A stretch of 64,000 bases of DNA from Chloropicon primus (Eukaryota; Chlorophyta; Chloropicophyceae; Chloropicales; Chloropicaceae), in NCBI GenBank assembly GCA_023205875.1, contig CP060757.1, positions 372,001-436,000 of the forward strand, written 5' to 3'. The position numbers and the translations under genes were made by a program. The notes below the pieces were generated by a model that was not told the DNA's origin, did not search any database, and worked only from the letters and a program-made list of their open reading frames with translations. Of this stretch, positions 38,686-47,638 are shown in pieces; position 1 is the first letter of the stretch; every line of letters begins with the position of its first letter.

Positions 38686-39817
38686 ATGGCGGACGGCGAG
38701 ACCTCGACGTCCGCTTTGGGCTCGGAGACTGGCGCGGCGAAAGTCCGGCGAGACTTGGCGGCGAACTTGCGCGGCACGGTGCACTCCGTCGCAAGCTTCG
38801 CATCGGGTTGTGTCTCCGGGGTAATGTCGGCCGTTATTCTCCAACCCACGGACGTTCTGAAAACGAAAATGCAGGTAAGTGCGGCAAACTCTCGCGAGCC
38901 TGTCGGACTGCTCGAGCCTCTCGTTGCGCGTCTCTCCTTCCGCGCACGGCTGTGCCCCCTTGCGCGTCGTTCCATTCGCCATTCGCATCAACATCCGGCT
39001 CCGAGTGTGTGTCTGACGTGTTGCTCTCTATGGTTTTGCGCAGGGCGACGTGCTGCAGACTGGCCAGGTGCGGTCGGTTCTCGCGGTGACGCAGTCGACG
39101 ATCAGGGAGGGCGGCGTCAAAAGCATGTGGGCCGGAACGAAGCCCGCGGTCGTTCGAGTTGGTTTAGGCATCGGGGTCTACATGTCCGTCATCGAGGTGC
39201 TTCGGAAGAAGTTCGGGGAGGTGAGGGAGGACGGGAGCGTGGCGATTAGTCCGATGGGGGCGCTGGCGACGGGGGCGGGCGCCAGAACCCTGGCAACGAT
39301 ACTGGAGGCCCCCATAACCGTGGTCAAGACGAGGGTGGAGTACTTTGGCGCCCAACCCAGGAAGAACTTCATGCAGTGCGTCGTGAAGCTTGCGAAGAAC
39401 GAGGGCATCGGTGGCATGTACCGGGGGGTACTCCCAACGATAGCCAGTTCCGTGCCGTTTTCGGCCATCTACTACAGCTTGTACACGAGTTTCCAGTCTA
39501 GATTGAAGGAGAACAGGCGTTTAGAAGGCAAGCCGCCTATGCTGAAGAACTTGATGGCCAGCTCCTGCGCCGCCTTGGTCGCCACGGTGGCCACCCAGCC
39601 CGCGGATATACTGAGGACTCAAGCCCAACTGAACTTCACGAACGCAAATGCTCTCAGAATGCTTTACTCGAGGTGCAAGGAGCTCGGCTTTGGGACACTT
39701 TTCATCGGAAGTGCCCCAAGGTTTGCGAAGAGAACCCTGCAAGCCGTCCTGGTTTGGACAGTCTACGAGGAACTCTTTAGCGGGCGGTTGCTTGGGAAGT
39801 TGAACTTATCGCGTTGA
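38686..39817 (+). CDS. SLC25A38: Mitochondrial glycine carrier, SLC25A38/Hem25 type, 2 exons
   Basis: An inner-membrane carrier; family members bring glycine into mitochondria for 5-aminolevulinate and heme synthesis. Exons are 38686-38874 and 39044-39817. The intron has GTAAGT/CAG borders and joins KTKMQ to GDVLQ. The product is about 320 residues with three ~100-residue repeats. Carrier motifs are QPTDVLKTK, APITVVKTR and QPADILRTQ. The blocks VPFSAIYYSLY and LQAVLVWTVYEELF match SLC25A38 better than other carriers. In algae, ALA is made from glutamate in the plastid, so glycine import would serve another purpose (for example the glycine cleavage system); that is inference. Confidence 0.88.
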
Positions 39818-40138
39818 GCGGACGGACCTCGTGCAAGCAGGCTTCTTCTTTTCTTAAAAGAAAAAAAACTATATGTGTATGATGAAACGTTTTTCCTTTC
39901 GCCGTTGGTTTCAGGACGGTCAGAGGAGAGGATCCCCAAAGCGCAAGTACTCCAGGAGAGTGTTCAAGCGCGAGAGGAAGAGGCCGTGCGTGTGCGTGGT
40001 TCCAGCCAGACCCGCAACACCTTTGTTGTCCACAACCCCCGTCCTCCACATTGTCAAACCTTCCTTCCTCTACCAGGCAGGAAGGGCTCAAAATTGAAAC
40101 GACAGCCCGGACTCGAAGAGAGAGGGAGGGCGACGACG
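39818..40138. promoter_or_regulatory. Spacer upstream of IFT27
   Basis: A short A-run (39861-39870) marks the likely 3' end of the carrier gene. A GA-rich stretch (about 40115-40130) lies before the IFT27 ATG. No gene is seen. Confidence 0.35.
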
Positions 40139-40929
40139 ATGGGGTCCTTGAACGTGGAAAAGAATCGAGTGACGAGCATCTTGAGGTGCAAGGTGGTGGT
40201 GGTTGGGGCGCCCACCGTGGGAAAGACAGCTTTGTGCCAGATGGCGGGCAGTTCCGGTAGCCTCTTTCCCAAAAAGTACAATATGGTAAGGGCGAGCGTA
40301 AACTACTTTTGGTGTTTCGTTCAAGGCGGGAGACTTGTCGTGGGGAAGAAGGAGACCCGGTCTGCCCGGTGCTCGAAACTTCTTTGCGATCATACTGACG
40401 AAAAGGTCCCGCCTTTGCTGCCTCCCTGCCCTCCTTGCCTGCGCTTGCGTCTCTCGGAAAGACTGTCGGCGTAGACGTGTCTGTCATCCCGATTCGGTTG
40501 GAGGGAACCACTGAGATGGTAGAGCTCTTTGCTTATGACGTGGGAGGCCAGGACGTTTTCATAGACTGCTGCGAGGAGCACCTTCACGACGCAAATTACG
40601 TGGTGCTCTGCTTCAACCTGTACGACCAGAAGACCTTTGACTCCCTCCAGGACTGGCTTAGCCTCGTCCTCAAGTCCAGGAAGCAGACTTCGGACCCACC
40701 CTGCGGCGTTCTGGTGGGGAACAAGGCGGACCTTAATCAGACGGCGAAGATGGTTGACGTGGAGGGCGTGCGAAGTTGGGCGGCGTCCAGCAATTTCAAG
40801 TACTTTGAGGTGTCCGCTCTGCCGCAGGAAGAGACTTGGAAAGTTCCCTTCGACTACATCGCAAAGCACTTCAAAGGTTGCTACGAGGAGTTCCTGGGCA
40901 AGGCGAAAAACGTTAAAGTACAACAATAA
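40139..40929 (+). CDS. IFT27: Intraflagellar transport GTPase IFT27 (RABL4), 2 exons
   Basis: A Rab-like subunit of IFT-B that pairs with IFT25 in cilia. Exons are 40139-40285 and 40462-40929 (intron GTAAGG/AAG), giving about 204 residues. The P-loop is VVGAPTVGKTALCQ. Switch I is replaced by KKYNM-TVGVDV, as in IFT27 (TTGMDL). G3 is DVGGQD, G4 is VGNKADL, and G5 lies in YFEVSA. The following PFDYIAKHFKGCYEEFL matches the IFT27 C-terminus (PFHCLAKQFHQLYRE), and there is no prenylation cysteine. The acceptor (AAAG/ACT) is slightly weak but is the choice that keeps frame and homology. Other RabL families fit less well. Confidence 0.85.
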
Positions 40930-41008
40930 ATAGCTTAGCGGGTCTTCCTATTCGTATACAAGCTTTTGAAGTGCACAGCGCTGGTAGCACGACGACAGAC
41001 ATCGCTCG

Positions 41009-42556
41009 TCATACGAGGTCCTTTCGATGGCTGGACAGGTCGCTGAAGCAGCTCTGCATGCGGTGGCAATCCATATTGTGAAGCGCGTCGGAGAGGATGC
41101 TCCTTCTCCCCTTCTGGGACCGGTCCATCCCCTCCCCGTTCGCCTGCCAGGAGGCCTCCTGGTACGTTTGGCCGAACAGCCTCAGCTTGATGTCGAGGGA
41201 CCCCCGCGATTGCTGTGATTGCTGGTTCCTCATGTAATTGAAGTAAAACTTCAAGTTCGAGTCCACGAGCGACTCCTCGGCTTGTTCTGGCGACGAGCGG
41301 CTTGGCGGGCTGCTTTGCTGGCTCCCGGTGGTGCTGCCTTGGAGCTGGCCGCCTGAGGCCGAGGGCTCGCCGTCGTCACTCGAAGAGGACGCGCCAAAGT
41401 TAAAGTTGTCTAGCTCAGCGTACATGGGCATGGAGTGCGAGAGCTGCTGCCTGAACAGGGAGACGACCTTCTGCTCATCCTCCGTCATGTGGGCGAGGTC
41501 CAACCGGTGCTCCTGCTCCTTGCAGCCCGTGTTAAGAGAGACACTGCCGAGGCTGTTGAACTTGGAGGCGTCCTTCTTGCAGCAAAGGTAATAGCCACAC
41601 AGCTCCGTGGGGGGATAAAGGGCCTTCTTCGGGTGGAAGGTGCACTTCCTCATGTTGCTGGCCATGAACACCTCCTTGCACTCCTTGCACTCCAGCCTCG
41701 TGAGCTTGCTCCAAAAGAACCAGTAGAGGTGCCTGTTGTGGCACAGCTCCTTGAGCTTGGGAAGGTACTTGGTCACCTCCCAGCCCTCCTTGGCCTGGTG
41801 CCTCGCGTTCACCTCGCCGTCCAGGGAGATCCTTATCTTGGCCTTGGGGCAGAAGAGCTCGTCGCCGAAACTCTTGCAGAATATTTTGCAGCAGGTCGTG
41901 CACCAAGCAAAGGAGTCTTGGCACCCCTCCATCATCTTCGAGAGCTTCCTCTCGTACAGCTTGTCCAGCAAGTTCTTCGCCCCGAGAGACTTGACCTCGC
42001 TGTCGCCCCCCTTGGTCTTGGGCCTCTTGCCGGCGGCATCCACCTCCTGCCACACCTCCTCGAGAGTCACCAAGGTCATCTCCTCCGCCAGCTGGTCCAC
42101 CAAGTCTTGGGTGAGGAAGTTCAGATCCGTCGGCATCTGCAGCAGCTTGAGAAAGTTCTCCGCGATGTACGACACGCACTCGCCGACCAGGGTGTCCATC
42201 TCCAGGAAATTCGAGGCGATGAGCACAGGCAAGCAGTTCTCGTCGTTCAGCACCGGGAGCTGCTCCACCTCCCTGGCCTTGACGTACTTCATGAGCCAGG
42301 TGAAAACGTAAATGTCGCAGTGGATGAGTATGTCCGTGTCGTCGCTCTCCGTCAGGTACTTTTTGAAGTAGGACATGTGCGCCAGCAGGAGCCTGGTCTC
42401 GCAGTAGAACTCCTTCTCGGTCTGGAGGCCCTCGTCATACACCCGCAGCTTCACCTCGTTCGGACCCAAAGATCTCGCCTTTCCCTCCTCGTCCACCACC
42501 TCTTCGCCCTCCTGGTCCTCCCTCCCCCCCTCGTATTCCACCTCTTGGCCCTCCAT
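41009..42556 (-). CDS. BTB-domain protein, SANBR (KIAA1841)-like
   Basis: About 515 residues from the ATG at 42556 (MEGQEVEYE); an ATG six codons upstream is possible. An acidic N-terminus precedes a BTB/POZ domain (about 36-145: KLRVYDEG, LLAHMSYFKKYL, ILIHCDIYVFTWLMKYVK). A conserved central region follows with paired cysteines (CTTCCKIFCKSF, LECKECKEVF) and the block RHLYWFFWSKLTRLEC. That block matches human KIAA1841/SANBR (RDVYWRLWGTINWLTC) in order and spacing, and both end in a short conserved helical C-terminus. The vertebrate SANT domain at the N-terminus is absent. In mammals the protein regulates class-switch recombination; the algal role must differ and is unknown. Confidence 0.8.
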   Translation of the reverse strand: MEGQEVEYEGGREDQEGEEVVDEEGKARSLGPNEVKLRVYDEGLQTEKEFYCETRLLLAHMSYFKKYLTESDDTDILIHCDIYVFTWLMKYVKAREVEQLPVLNDENCLPVLIASNFLEMDTLVGECVSYIAENFLKLLQMPTDLNFLTQDLVDQLAEEMTLVTLEEVWQEVDAAGKRPKTKGGDSEVKSLGAKNLLDKLYERKLSKMMEGCQDSFAWCTTCCKIFCKSFGDELFCPKAKIRISLDGEVNARHQAKEGWEVTKYLPKLKELCHNRHLYWFFWSKLTRLECKECKEVFMASNMRKCTFHPKKALYPPTELCGYYLCCKKDASKFNSLGSVSLNTGCKEQEHRLDLAHMTEDEQKVVSLFRQQLSHSMPMYAELDNFNFGASSSSDDGEPSASGGQLQGSTTGSQQSSPPSRSSPEQAEESLVDSNLKFYFNYMRNQQSQQSRGSLDIKLRLFGQTYQEASWQANGEGMDRSQKGRRSILSDALHNMDCHRMQSCFSDLSSHRKDLV

Positions 42557-42740
42557 CGTACCACTGCTACACAAGAGCCACCACCACCACCACCACCACC
42601 CTGGCCCCTGTCTCTCTGCCTTTCTCCCGCCAAAATTGTTTTGTTTTGAGTCGTCTGTCTCCTTGAGAGGAACGGGAGGGCTTGACGGTGTTGACGGTGT
42701 TGACGACCTCTGAGGGAAAAGGAGGGAGGGGGTGCGGAAG
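42557..42740. promoter_or_regulatory. Divergent promoter region SANBR-like / DDT protein
   Basis: A 184-bp spacer containing a CAC trinucleotide run (42581-42600), a GTTGACGGT tandem repeat (about 42683-42701) and a purine-rich tract before the plus-strand ATG. Confidence 0.35.
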
Positions 42741-44336
42741 ATGTCGAGGCAGGCGACTCTCTTCAGTTACTTCGGTCCGGCTCCGCCGAAGAAGCCGGCG
42801 GTCCAAGGGGAACCGGCAGGGATCGAGCCACCCGCGCCTTCGACGGGGCCCACGACGCCGGAGAGAAAGCGCGAGGGGAGACCCGTGCCTTGGAGGTGGC
42901 CCACGACGCCGGAGAGAAAGCGCGAGAGGACTACGGTGTCCCTCGTGGGGCCGGACAGGAAGAAGCCGGCCTTGAAAGGGGCAGTGTTCTCGTTCCAGAA
43001 GCAGCTGCTGGAGGAGGACACGATCCTGTGCCATCGGAATCAGTTGAGCCCCTCGATGAAGAACAGCAAGCTTGCTGCGAGCTGGGAGTTTGCGTCCGTG
43101 CTGGACTTCTTCAGAGTGTTTGGACCGGAGGTCCTCAAGTCGTGCAAGGCTTGCCTCGCAGCTCACACGAAGAGGGAGAGGAAGGCGTGGCCGAGAAACG
43201 AGCGAACCAGGTACACCGAGAGCGACCTGAATTCGGCGTGCTCCTTCTCGCCGGCTTGTCTGCTCGGGGCCCTGGAGCACGCGGACGAGGACGCCAAGCT
43301 GCAGCTCGCGGACATCCATATCGTGATGCTCAAGGGGCTGCACGCGAGGGCGCACTCGCCGCCTTGCCGAATGAATTGGCTCGAGTACGTGGGGAAGGCG
43401 ATACGTGAGAGCTGGGCTCAGGTCTGCGAGGGTTCCCCGCCACCCTGCTTCTCCAGGGATGCCAAGGACGAAGGGGCTGGGGATGGCCTTGGGGCGCTGT
43501 ATGACGGACTGGAAGCCTCGGAGAGGCTGCGGGTTCTTAGGTTTCTGTGCGAGGTGTGCTGCGAGAGGAATACTGAGATCGCAACGAGGCTGGAGAGCGC
43601 GAAGGACCACTCGTGCTTGACGCAGAAGTCCAAGGAGATGGCCGCAGAGATGAGGCCAGGGGACAAGCCGGTCGAAGTCACTATCCCGGGCTTGAAGAGG
43701 TCGATCATGATCAGCCACGACCTCGAGTTCGTCGACGACATCCGGCACACGCAAGAATTTGCGCAGGACTACTATTGCAGGAGGTATTTCCTTCTCCAGC
43801 CCAAGAGTGAAGCCCAGTGGGATCACTGCTTCATGCTGAGGGAGAGGAAGCCAGAAGAATCTTCTGGCCAGCCCACCTTCGAGGTGGTTTGCAGCTCCGG
43901 CGAGGAGTTCATCAAGTTCGTGGAGGACCACGTCGACGTTACATTGTTTGGGGCGAAAACACGGAAGAAGTTCCGAGATTACTTTGGGGACATCAAGCAG
44001 TGGAAGGAAGAAGCGGAGAAGCTTGAGTTGGCTAGAGAAAAGGTGAAGAAGGAACTCGGGGACAATCCGTTCAGCAGTCATAGCTTAGACGTGGACCAGG
44101 GACGGCGTGGCAGCAGGAGGGCGAGGAAGACTGCGAGGTACGCCGAAGTGGAATCCAGCGAGAGCGAATCGGAGGAGTCTGAGAGCGAGGAGGAAGAGCC
44201 GGAGGAAATCAGCGAGTCGGGGGGCGAAGAGAGCGAGGGTTTCGAGCCCGAGGAAGGGGAGAGCTCCAGCTCGAGTGAGCCTGAGTCAGAGAGCGAGAAC
44301 TCGGAGAGCGAGAGCGACAAGAGCAAGGCAGAGTAA
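42741..44336 (+). CDS. DDT/WHIM-like chromatin protein with N-terminal PIP-box
   Basis: A 531-residue intronless protein. It begins MSRQATLFSYFG. Residues 4-11 match the PCNA-binding consensus QxxLxxYF, like the MSH6 N-terminus. An SP/TP- and Lys-rich linker holds a duplicated PTTPERKRE unit. A DDT-like helical domain follows at about 100-210 (FASVLDFFRVFGPEVLKS ... DIHIVMLKGLHA), and then a WHIM-like helix (LRVLRFLCEVCCERN, about 255-270). The C-terminus (about 440-531) is highly acidic, Glu/Ser-rich. Such proteins act in nucleosome remodelling or assembly. I infer replication-coupled chromatin work through PCNA; the exact orthologue is not clear. The ATG at 42741 puts the motif at the extreme N-terminus. 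Confidence 0.7.
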   Translation: MSRQATLFSYFGPAPPKKPAVQGEPAGIEPPAPSTGPTTPERKREGRPVPWRWPTTPERKRERTTVSLVGPDRKKPALKGAVFSFQKQLLEEDTILCHRNQLSPSMKNSKLAASWEFASVLDFFRVFGPEVLKSCKACLAAHTKRERKAWPRNERTRYTESDLNSACSFSPACLLGALEHADEDAKLQLADIHIVMLKGLHARAHSPPCRMNWLEYVGKAIRESWAQVCEGSPPPCFSRDAKDEGAGDGLGALYDGLEASERLRVLRFLCEVCCERNTEIATRLESAKDHSCLTQKSKEMAAEMRPGDKPVEVTIPGLKRSIMISHDLEFVDDIRHTQEFAQDYYCRRYFLLQPKSEAQWDHCFMLRERKPEESSGQPTFEVVCSSGEEFIKFVEDHVDVTLFGAKTRKKFRDYFGDIKQWKEEAEKLELAREKVKKELGDNPFSSHSLDVDQGRRGSRRARKTARYAEVESSESESEESESEEEEPEEISESGGEESEGFEPEEGESSSSSEPESESENSESESDKSKAE

Positions 44337-44386
44337 ATGAAAACGGATGAGTGAAAATGAATTACAAGTTTTTTTGTACATCTCTA

Positions 44387-45078
44387 TCATGCGAGAGCCA
44401 GGGCTCGCTCGAATTTCGTCCTCTCCAGGTCGTACTTCATGTTCATGGCAGGCTTGAACTTGTAATTGACGTACAGGAGAGGCTTGCCGTTCTTGGTTCC
44501 CTTTGCGTCGACCTTGTAGGTCTTTACCATCAAAGGGATGGTGAGCTTCAACTTCTCCTCAGTGACGAGGGAGAGGCGGAGGATCTGCCTCTGGCCATTG
44601 CTGCAGGGCTCCATGGTGTTGGTCCACTCGAAGCACTGGCGCCCGGACTTGTCGTGGGTGGTCACTCTCACCGACTCTGCCTCTTCCTCGTCGTCCTTAA
44701 GCACTTGGACCTCCTTGTCCCCCTGGTCGTTCAGCTCCTTGATTTGCACGCTCGAGGGAAGGGCGAGGGAGAACGCGTACCGCTTGCCCGAGACGAATTT
44801 CACCGTGCCCTTGGCAGGGGACTCGCCCGTCGTGGACAACCCATCCAGAAAATCTTTCTTCCCAACATACCTTTCTCCTTCGTCTTTGTAGTAGGCGTAG
44901 GCCCCTTCTCCCTCCGTCTCGTTTATCCGCAGGACGACGCTGGGAGGGGGAGGCCAGGGGGAAGTCGGGGGGAAGAATAATGTCAGCATCACAATCAGCA
45001 GGCCGCGAGTTCCACTTCTCGCCTCGCTCGCAGTCGAGAGAGAGTTGAGTGCCCTCGGACGGATTACTTACTCGGCAT
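44387..45078 (-). CDS. CNRIP1-like protein (cannabinoid receptor-interacting protein family), 2 exons
   Basis: The main exon (44387-44939) encodes VVLRINETEG, then KGTVKFVSGKRYAFSLALPSS, VQIKELND, and a C-terminal beta-strand region. The order resembles CNRIP1 (IALRIQPNDG ... IKLLTGSSYKVEVKIKPS, VENISIGG), a small beta-sandwich protein of unclear core function. The start is probably in a separate 11-base exon (45068-45078, ATGCCGAGTAA) spliced from an AA/GTAATC donor to a CAG acceptor, giving MPSN-VVLRI and about 187 residues. An in-exon ATG (44989-44992) is the alternative. The family call is moderate; an acidic insert at about 90-105 is extra. The stop is 50 bp from the convergent DDT gene. 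Confidence 0.55.
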
Positions 45079-45383
45079 TTTGGCTCGTCTTTTCGCTCAA
45101 AAAAGCAGAGGATCTGTCGCTCCTGGTTCGAGTCTTCCGCTTCTGAGTCTTCACGAACGTGGAACTCCGCTGTGCCCTCTTGGGGCTGCTCTTGTCCGCG
45201 GTCATTGTCCTCCTCTCACCAGGCGAGGACACCAAACTCAGGTTTTGACCAAGGCAGCATCTTTCTGGAAAATGCCAGTGTCAAAAACCTGTAACTGAAA
45301 TGGAGGAAATGGGCGAAATGGGCGAGGAGGAGGCAGGTTTTGTGTACGCCAAAAAGTTGAAGTTGTTGTGCTGGTTTTACAAT
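45079..45383. other. Spacer between CNRIP1-like and coiled-coil genes
   Basis: Upstream of the CNRIP1-like gene and downstream of the coiled-coil gene, both on the minus strand. It includes a GGCGAAATG tandem repeat (about 45301-45325). No gene is seen. Confidence 0.35.
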
Positions 45384-46904
45384 TTAGTCCGTCATTTGAA
45401 TCATGTGCCTTGGGACTTGCCTCAGCTTGTTCTGCTTCGCGTCCGCGGCGTCGCTGTTGTTCTCGTCCGAGTCTCCAAAGAGATTGAGGCCGCCCCTCAA
45501 GGACGCACGAGATATGCTGTCGCCCTTCGAAGGGGGCTTCAAGGAGATGCTCTGGTGAATGCCGTGCCTTCTCCGTATCATAGGCATCTTCCCCTTGAGC
45601 TTACCCCAGGAAGAGGTCGAGTTCGCGCCCCTTGCGGCTTGCACCACATCCATGAAGCTCCTCGTGCCTTCGGTAAGGCCCTGGATGGCTTGATCGGCCT
45701 CCTCGCTGGGTCCGGCCTCGGCCCCCTTGCCCTGCTCCTGCTCCTCCTCCTCGCTGTCGTCATTGTCGAAGCTTTCCTGCTCAGAGTCGGTGCTGAGCGC
45801 AGCCTTGCGGAGCTTTTCGATCTTGCTGCTTCGCCTCGAGGAGCTGGAAGGGCCGACGTCCGGGGCGGTGCCGCTCAAGACCCGGCTCCTCCTCGCCGCC
45901 CGGGCGCTCTGGGTGCTCTGGGTCTTCAGCAAAGAGATGTCCTGCTGGTTCGTTCTCACTGCCTCCAGGACCTCTGTGAGCTGCTTGCTTTGACTGGCCT
46001 GCGCCTCCAAGAGGGTCTCCAGGGTGACGCGCGGGTGGGAGGACGAGTCCACGCTGCCCGCGGCGTTGGCAGCGGCCTTTGCGTCCACGCCTGCGCCCCC
46101 CATCCCGCAAGACAGGAGTTGGAGCTCCCCCTCCAGCTCGAGTTGCTTTCCCTGCGCCTGGAGCAGCTCTCGCTCCAATTGCGCGCTCCTCTCCCTCTCC
46201 CTGGCCAAGTCCTGCATCATGCCGTCCTGGGAAAGGTGTGTGGCGGCCTCCAGAACGTGGTCTACGTGGGTCCTCTTCGTCACCATCTCGGCCAACTGGA
46301 TGCGTTGCTTGCAGAATATCCTGCACAACTCCCTCACCGCCAAGACCGTCTCGTGCATGGAGCTGACCACGTCTTCCGTGGAGCAAGTCTCCAGGCTCTC
46401 CACCTTCCTCAGCTTTTTCTTCAGGTCCTTGCCCAGGGACAGCGAGGGGTCCGTGGAGGTTATCAGCGTCGCGACGTTGCCGACGAACTGCTTCACCTCA
46501 TCGGCTGGGATGTACTTGTCCGGATCGAAGGCCTCCGGGAGCCGCGGCTGGAGCACGATCTTCTGCTCCTTGCTGTTGTGCTCCATGACGCTGCCGAAGA
46601 GCACAGCCGGCCCCTGGGGAGACCCCTTGGGTCTTGGACTCAGGTTTCTCCTCCCTCTCGCCTGCTGCTGGTCCTTTGGCGGACTCAGGTGGTGACGCAG
46701 CAGGAGGAGCTCCCTCTGCACGGACTGAAGGATATCTGCGTTCGCTTGCCCTCCCCCCCTCTTTGCCGTGGGTGACGAGAAAGAAAATTCGCTCCCTTCC
46801 CCTCTTCCCACGCTTCCACTGCCGGACACAGCACCCGACTCTCCCAGACCAAGATGTTGCCCCCTCTTCCTCCTTTCGCTCATAACAACCGTAGGGCTCG
46901 CCAT
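45384..46904 (-). CDS. Uncharacterised coiled-coil protein
   Basis: 506 residues from the ATG at 46904 (MASPTVV). The N-terminus is Ser/Gly/Arg-rich. A helical region (about 120-270) has an ordered block (AFDPDKYIPADEVKQFVGNVATLI) followed by long heptad-like helices (DLARERERSAQLERELLQAQ). The C-terminal third is disordered, with Ser-rich and acidic stretches. No membrane span or enzymatic motif is visible. I do not recognise the family. The gene is intronless and divergent from WDR74. Confidence 0.7.
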   Translation of the reverse strand: MASPTVVMSERRKRGQHLGLGESGAVSGSGSVGRGEGSEFSFSSPTAKRGGGQANADILQSVQRELLLLRHHLSPPKDQQQARGRRNLSPRPKGSPQGPAVLFGSVMEHNSKEQKIVLQPRLPEAFDPDKYIPADEVKQFVGNVATLITSTDPSLSLGKDLKKKLRKVESLETCSTEDVVSSMHETVLAVRELCRIFCKQRIQLAEMVTKRTHVDHVLEAATHLSQDGMMQDLARERERSAQLERELLQAQGKQLELEGELQLLSCGMGGAGVDAKAAANAAGSVDSSSHPRVTLETLLEAQASQSKQLTEVLEAVRTNQQDISLLKTQSTQSARAARRSRVLSGTAPDVGPSSSSRRSSKIEKLRKAALSTDSEQESFDNDDSEEEEQEQGKGAEAGPSEEADQAIQGLTEGTRSFMDVVQAARGANSTSSWGKLKGKMPMIRRRHGIHQSISLKPPSKGDSISRASLRGGLNLFGDSDENNSDAADAKQNKLRQVPRHMIQMTD

Positions 46905-47638
46905 CCTCCACAAAACGTCAGACCTCCCTAAGGCCTAAAGTCCCCTCAACTCCTCGCTCCTCCTCGCTCTCCAAGGCGAAGGTGACTTCCTTCCTTGGTC
47001 GCCCCTCGCTCCTCCTAGAAATCTTTGAAAATGGTCACAGTCAGGTAATGCCACTTGCTGCGTTCTCCAACACCTCTCGTGTCCAGCACGCTCGGTAACC
47101 CCGTGCAATGCCAAACACCTTCCCTCCCCCTCCTCTCCTCTCCCTCTCCAAGTTGTCCCCCTTTGAGAATTGCTCCTCTCTCTCCTGGAAATCTTTTTCA
47201 CCACAATGACCTTCAACCGGTCCCCTCTTCTCCAACCCAAGCGGTGCCACCAAGCCAAGCCCGTGTGGCCAACCCAATGCAACAGAACACAACACAGTGC
47301 AGCTTCTTCCTGTCCTTCAGCCTCAATAGGTTCTTGCCTTGAGTCCTTGCCTTGCCTCCGGAGACCTTTGGCCGCTCCGCTCTCTGCTCTGCTCTGTTCA
47401 TAGACCAACGGTCGACGCCCTGGAGTGACGGCTCGGGCTCAGTCGATCGAGGCGGGAGAGAGAGAGGAGCAGAGGCAAGGGAAGGCGGCGACGGAGGGAG
47501 AGGGAGGAGGCGAGGGGAGGGAGGGGAGGTGGAAGGAGCGTCTCGCATTCTCTCGCCATTGATCCGTCGGTCGAGAGGGACGGCGGTGTGGTGAGGATTG
47601 GACGAGCGAGGGAGGGGGAAGAGGGAGAGAGGGGTCCG
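46905..47638. promoter_or_regulatory. 734-bp divergent region coiled-coil gene / WDR74
   Basis: Head-to-head spacer. It contains a CT/CCCTCCC-rich part (about 47119-47160) and a GA-rich leader (about 47453-47636) before the WDR74 ATG. No supported gene. Confidence 0.35.

Noticed and set aside
36968-40929. NADK, SLC25A38-like and IFT27 in the same direction considered as a cotranscribed unit
   Set aside because: Gaps of about 200-320 bp with separate leaders, eukaryotic introns and unrelated functions.
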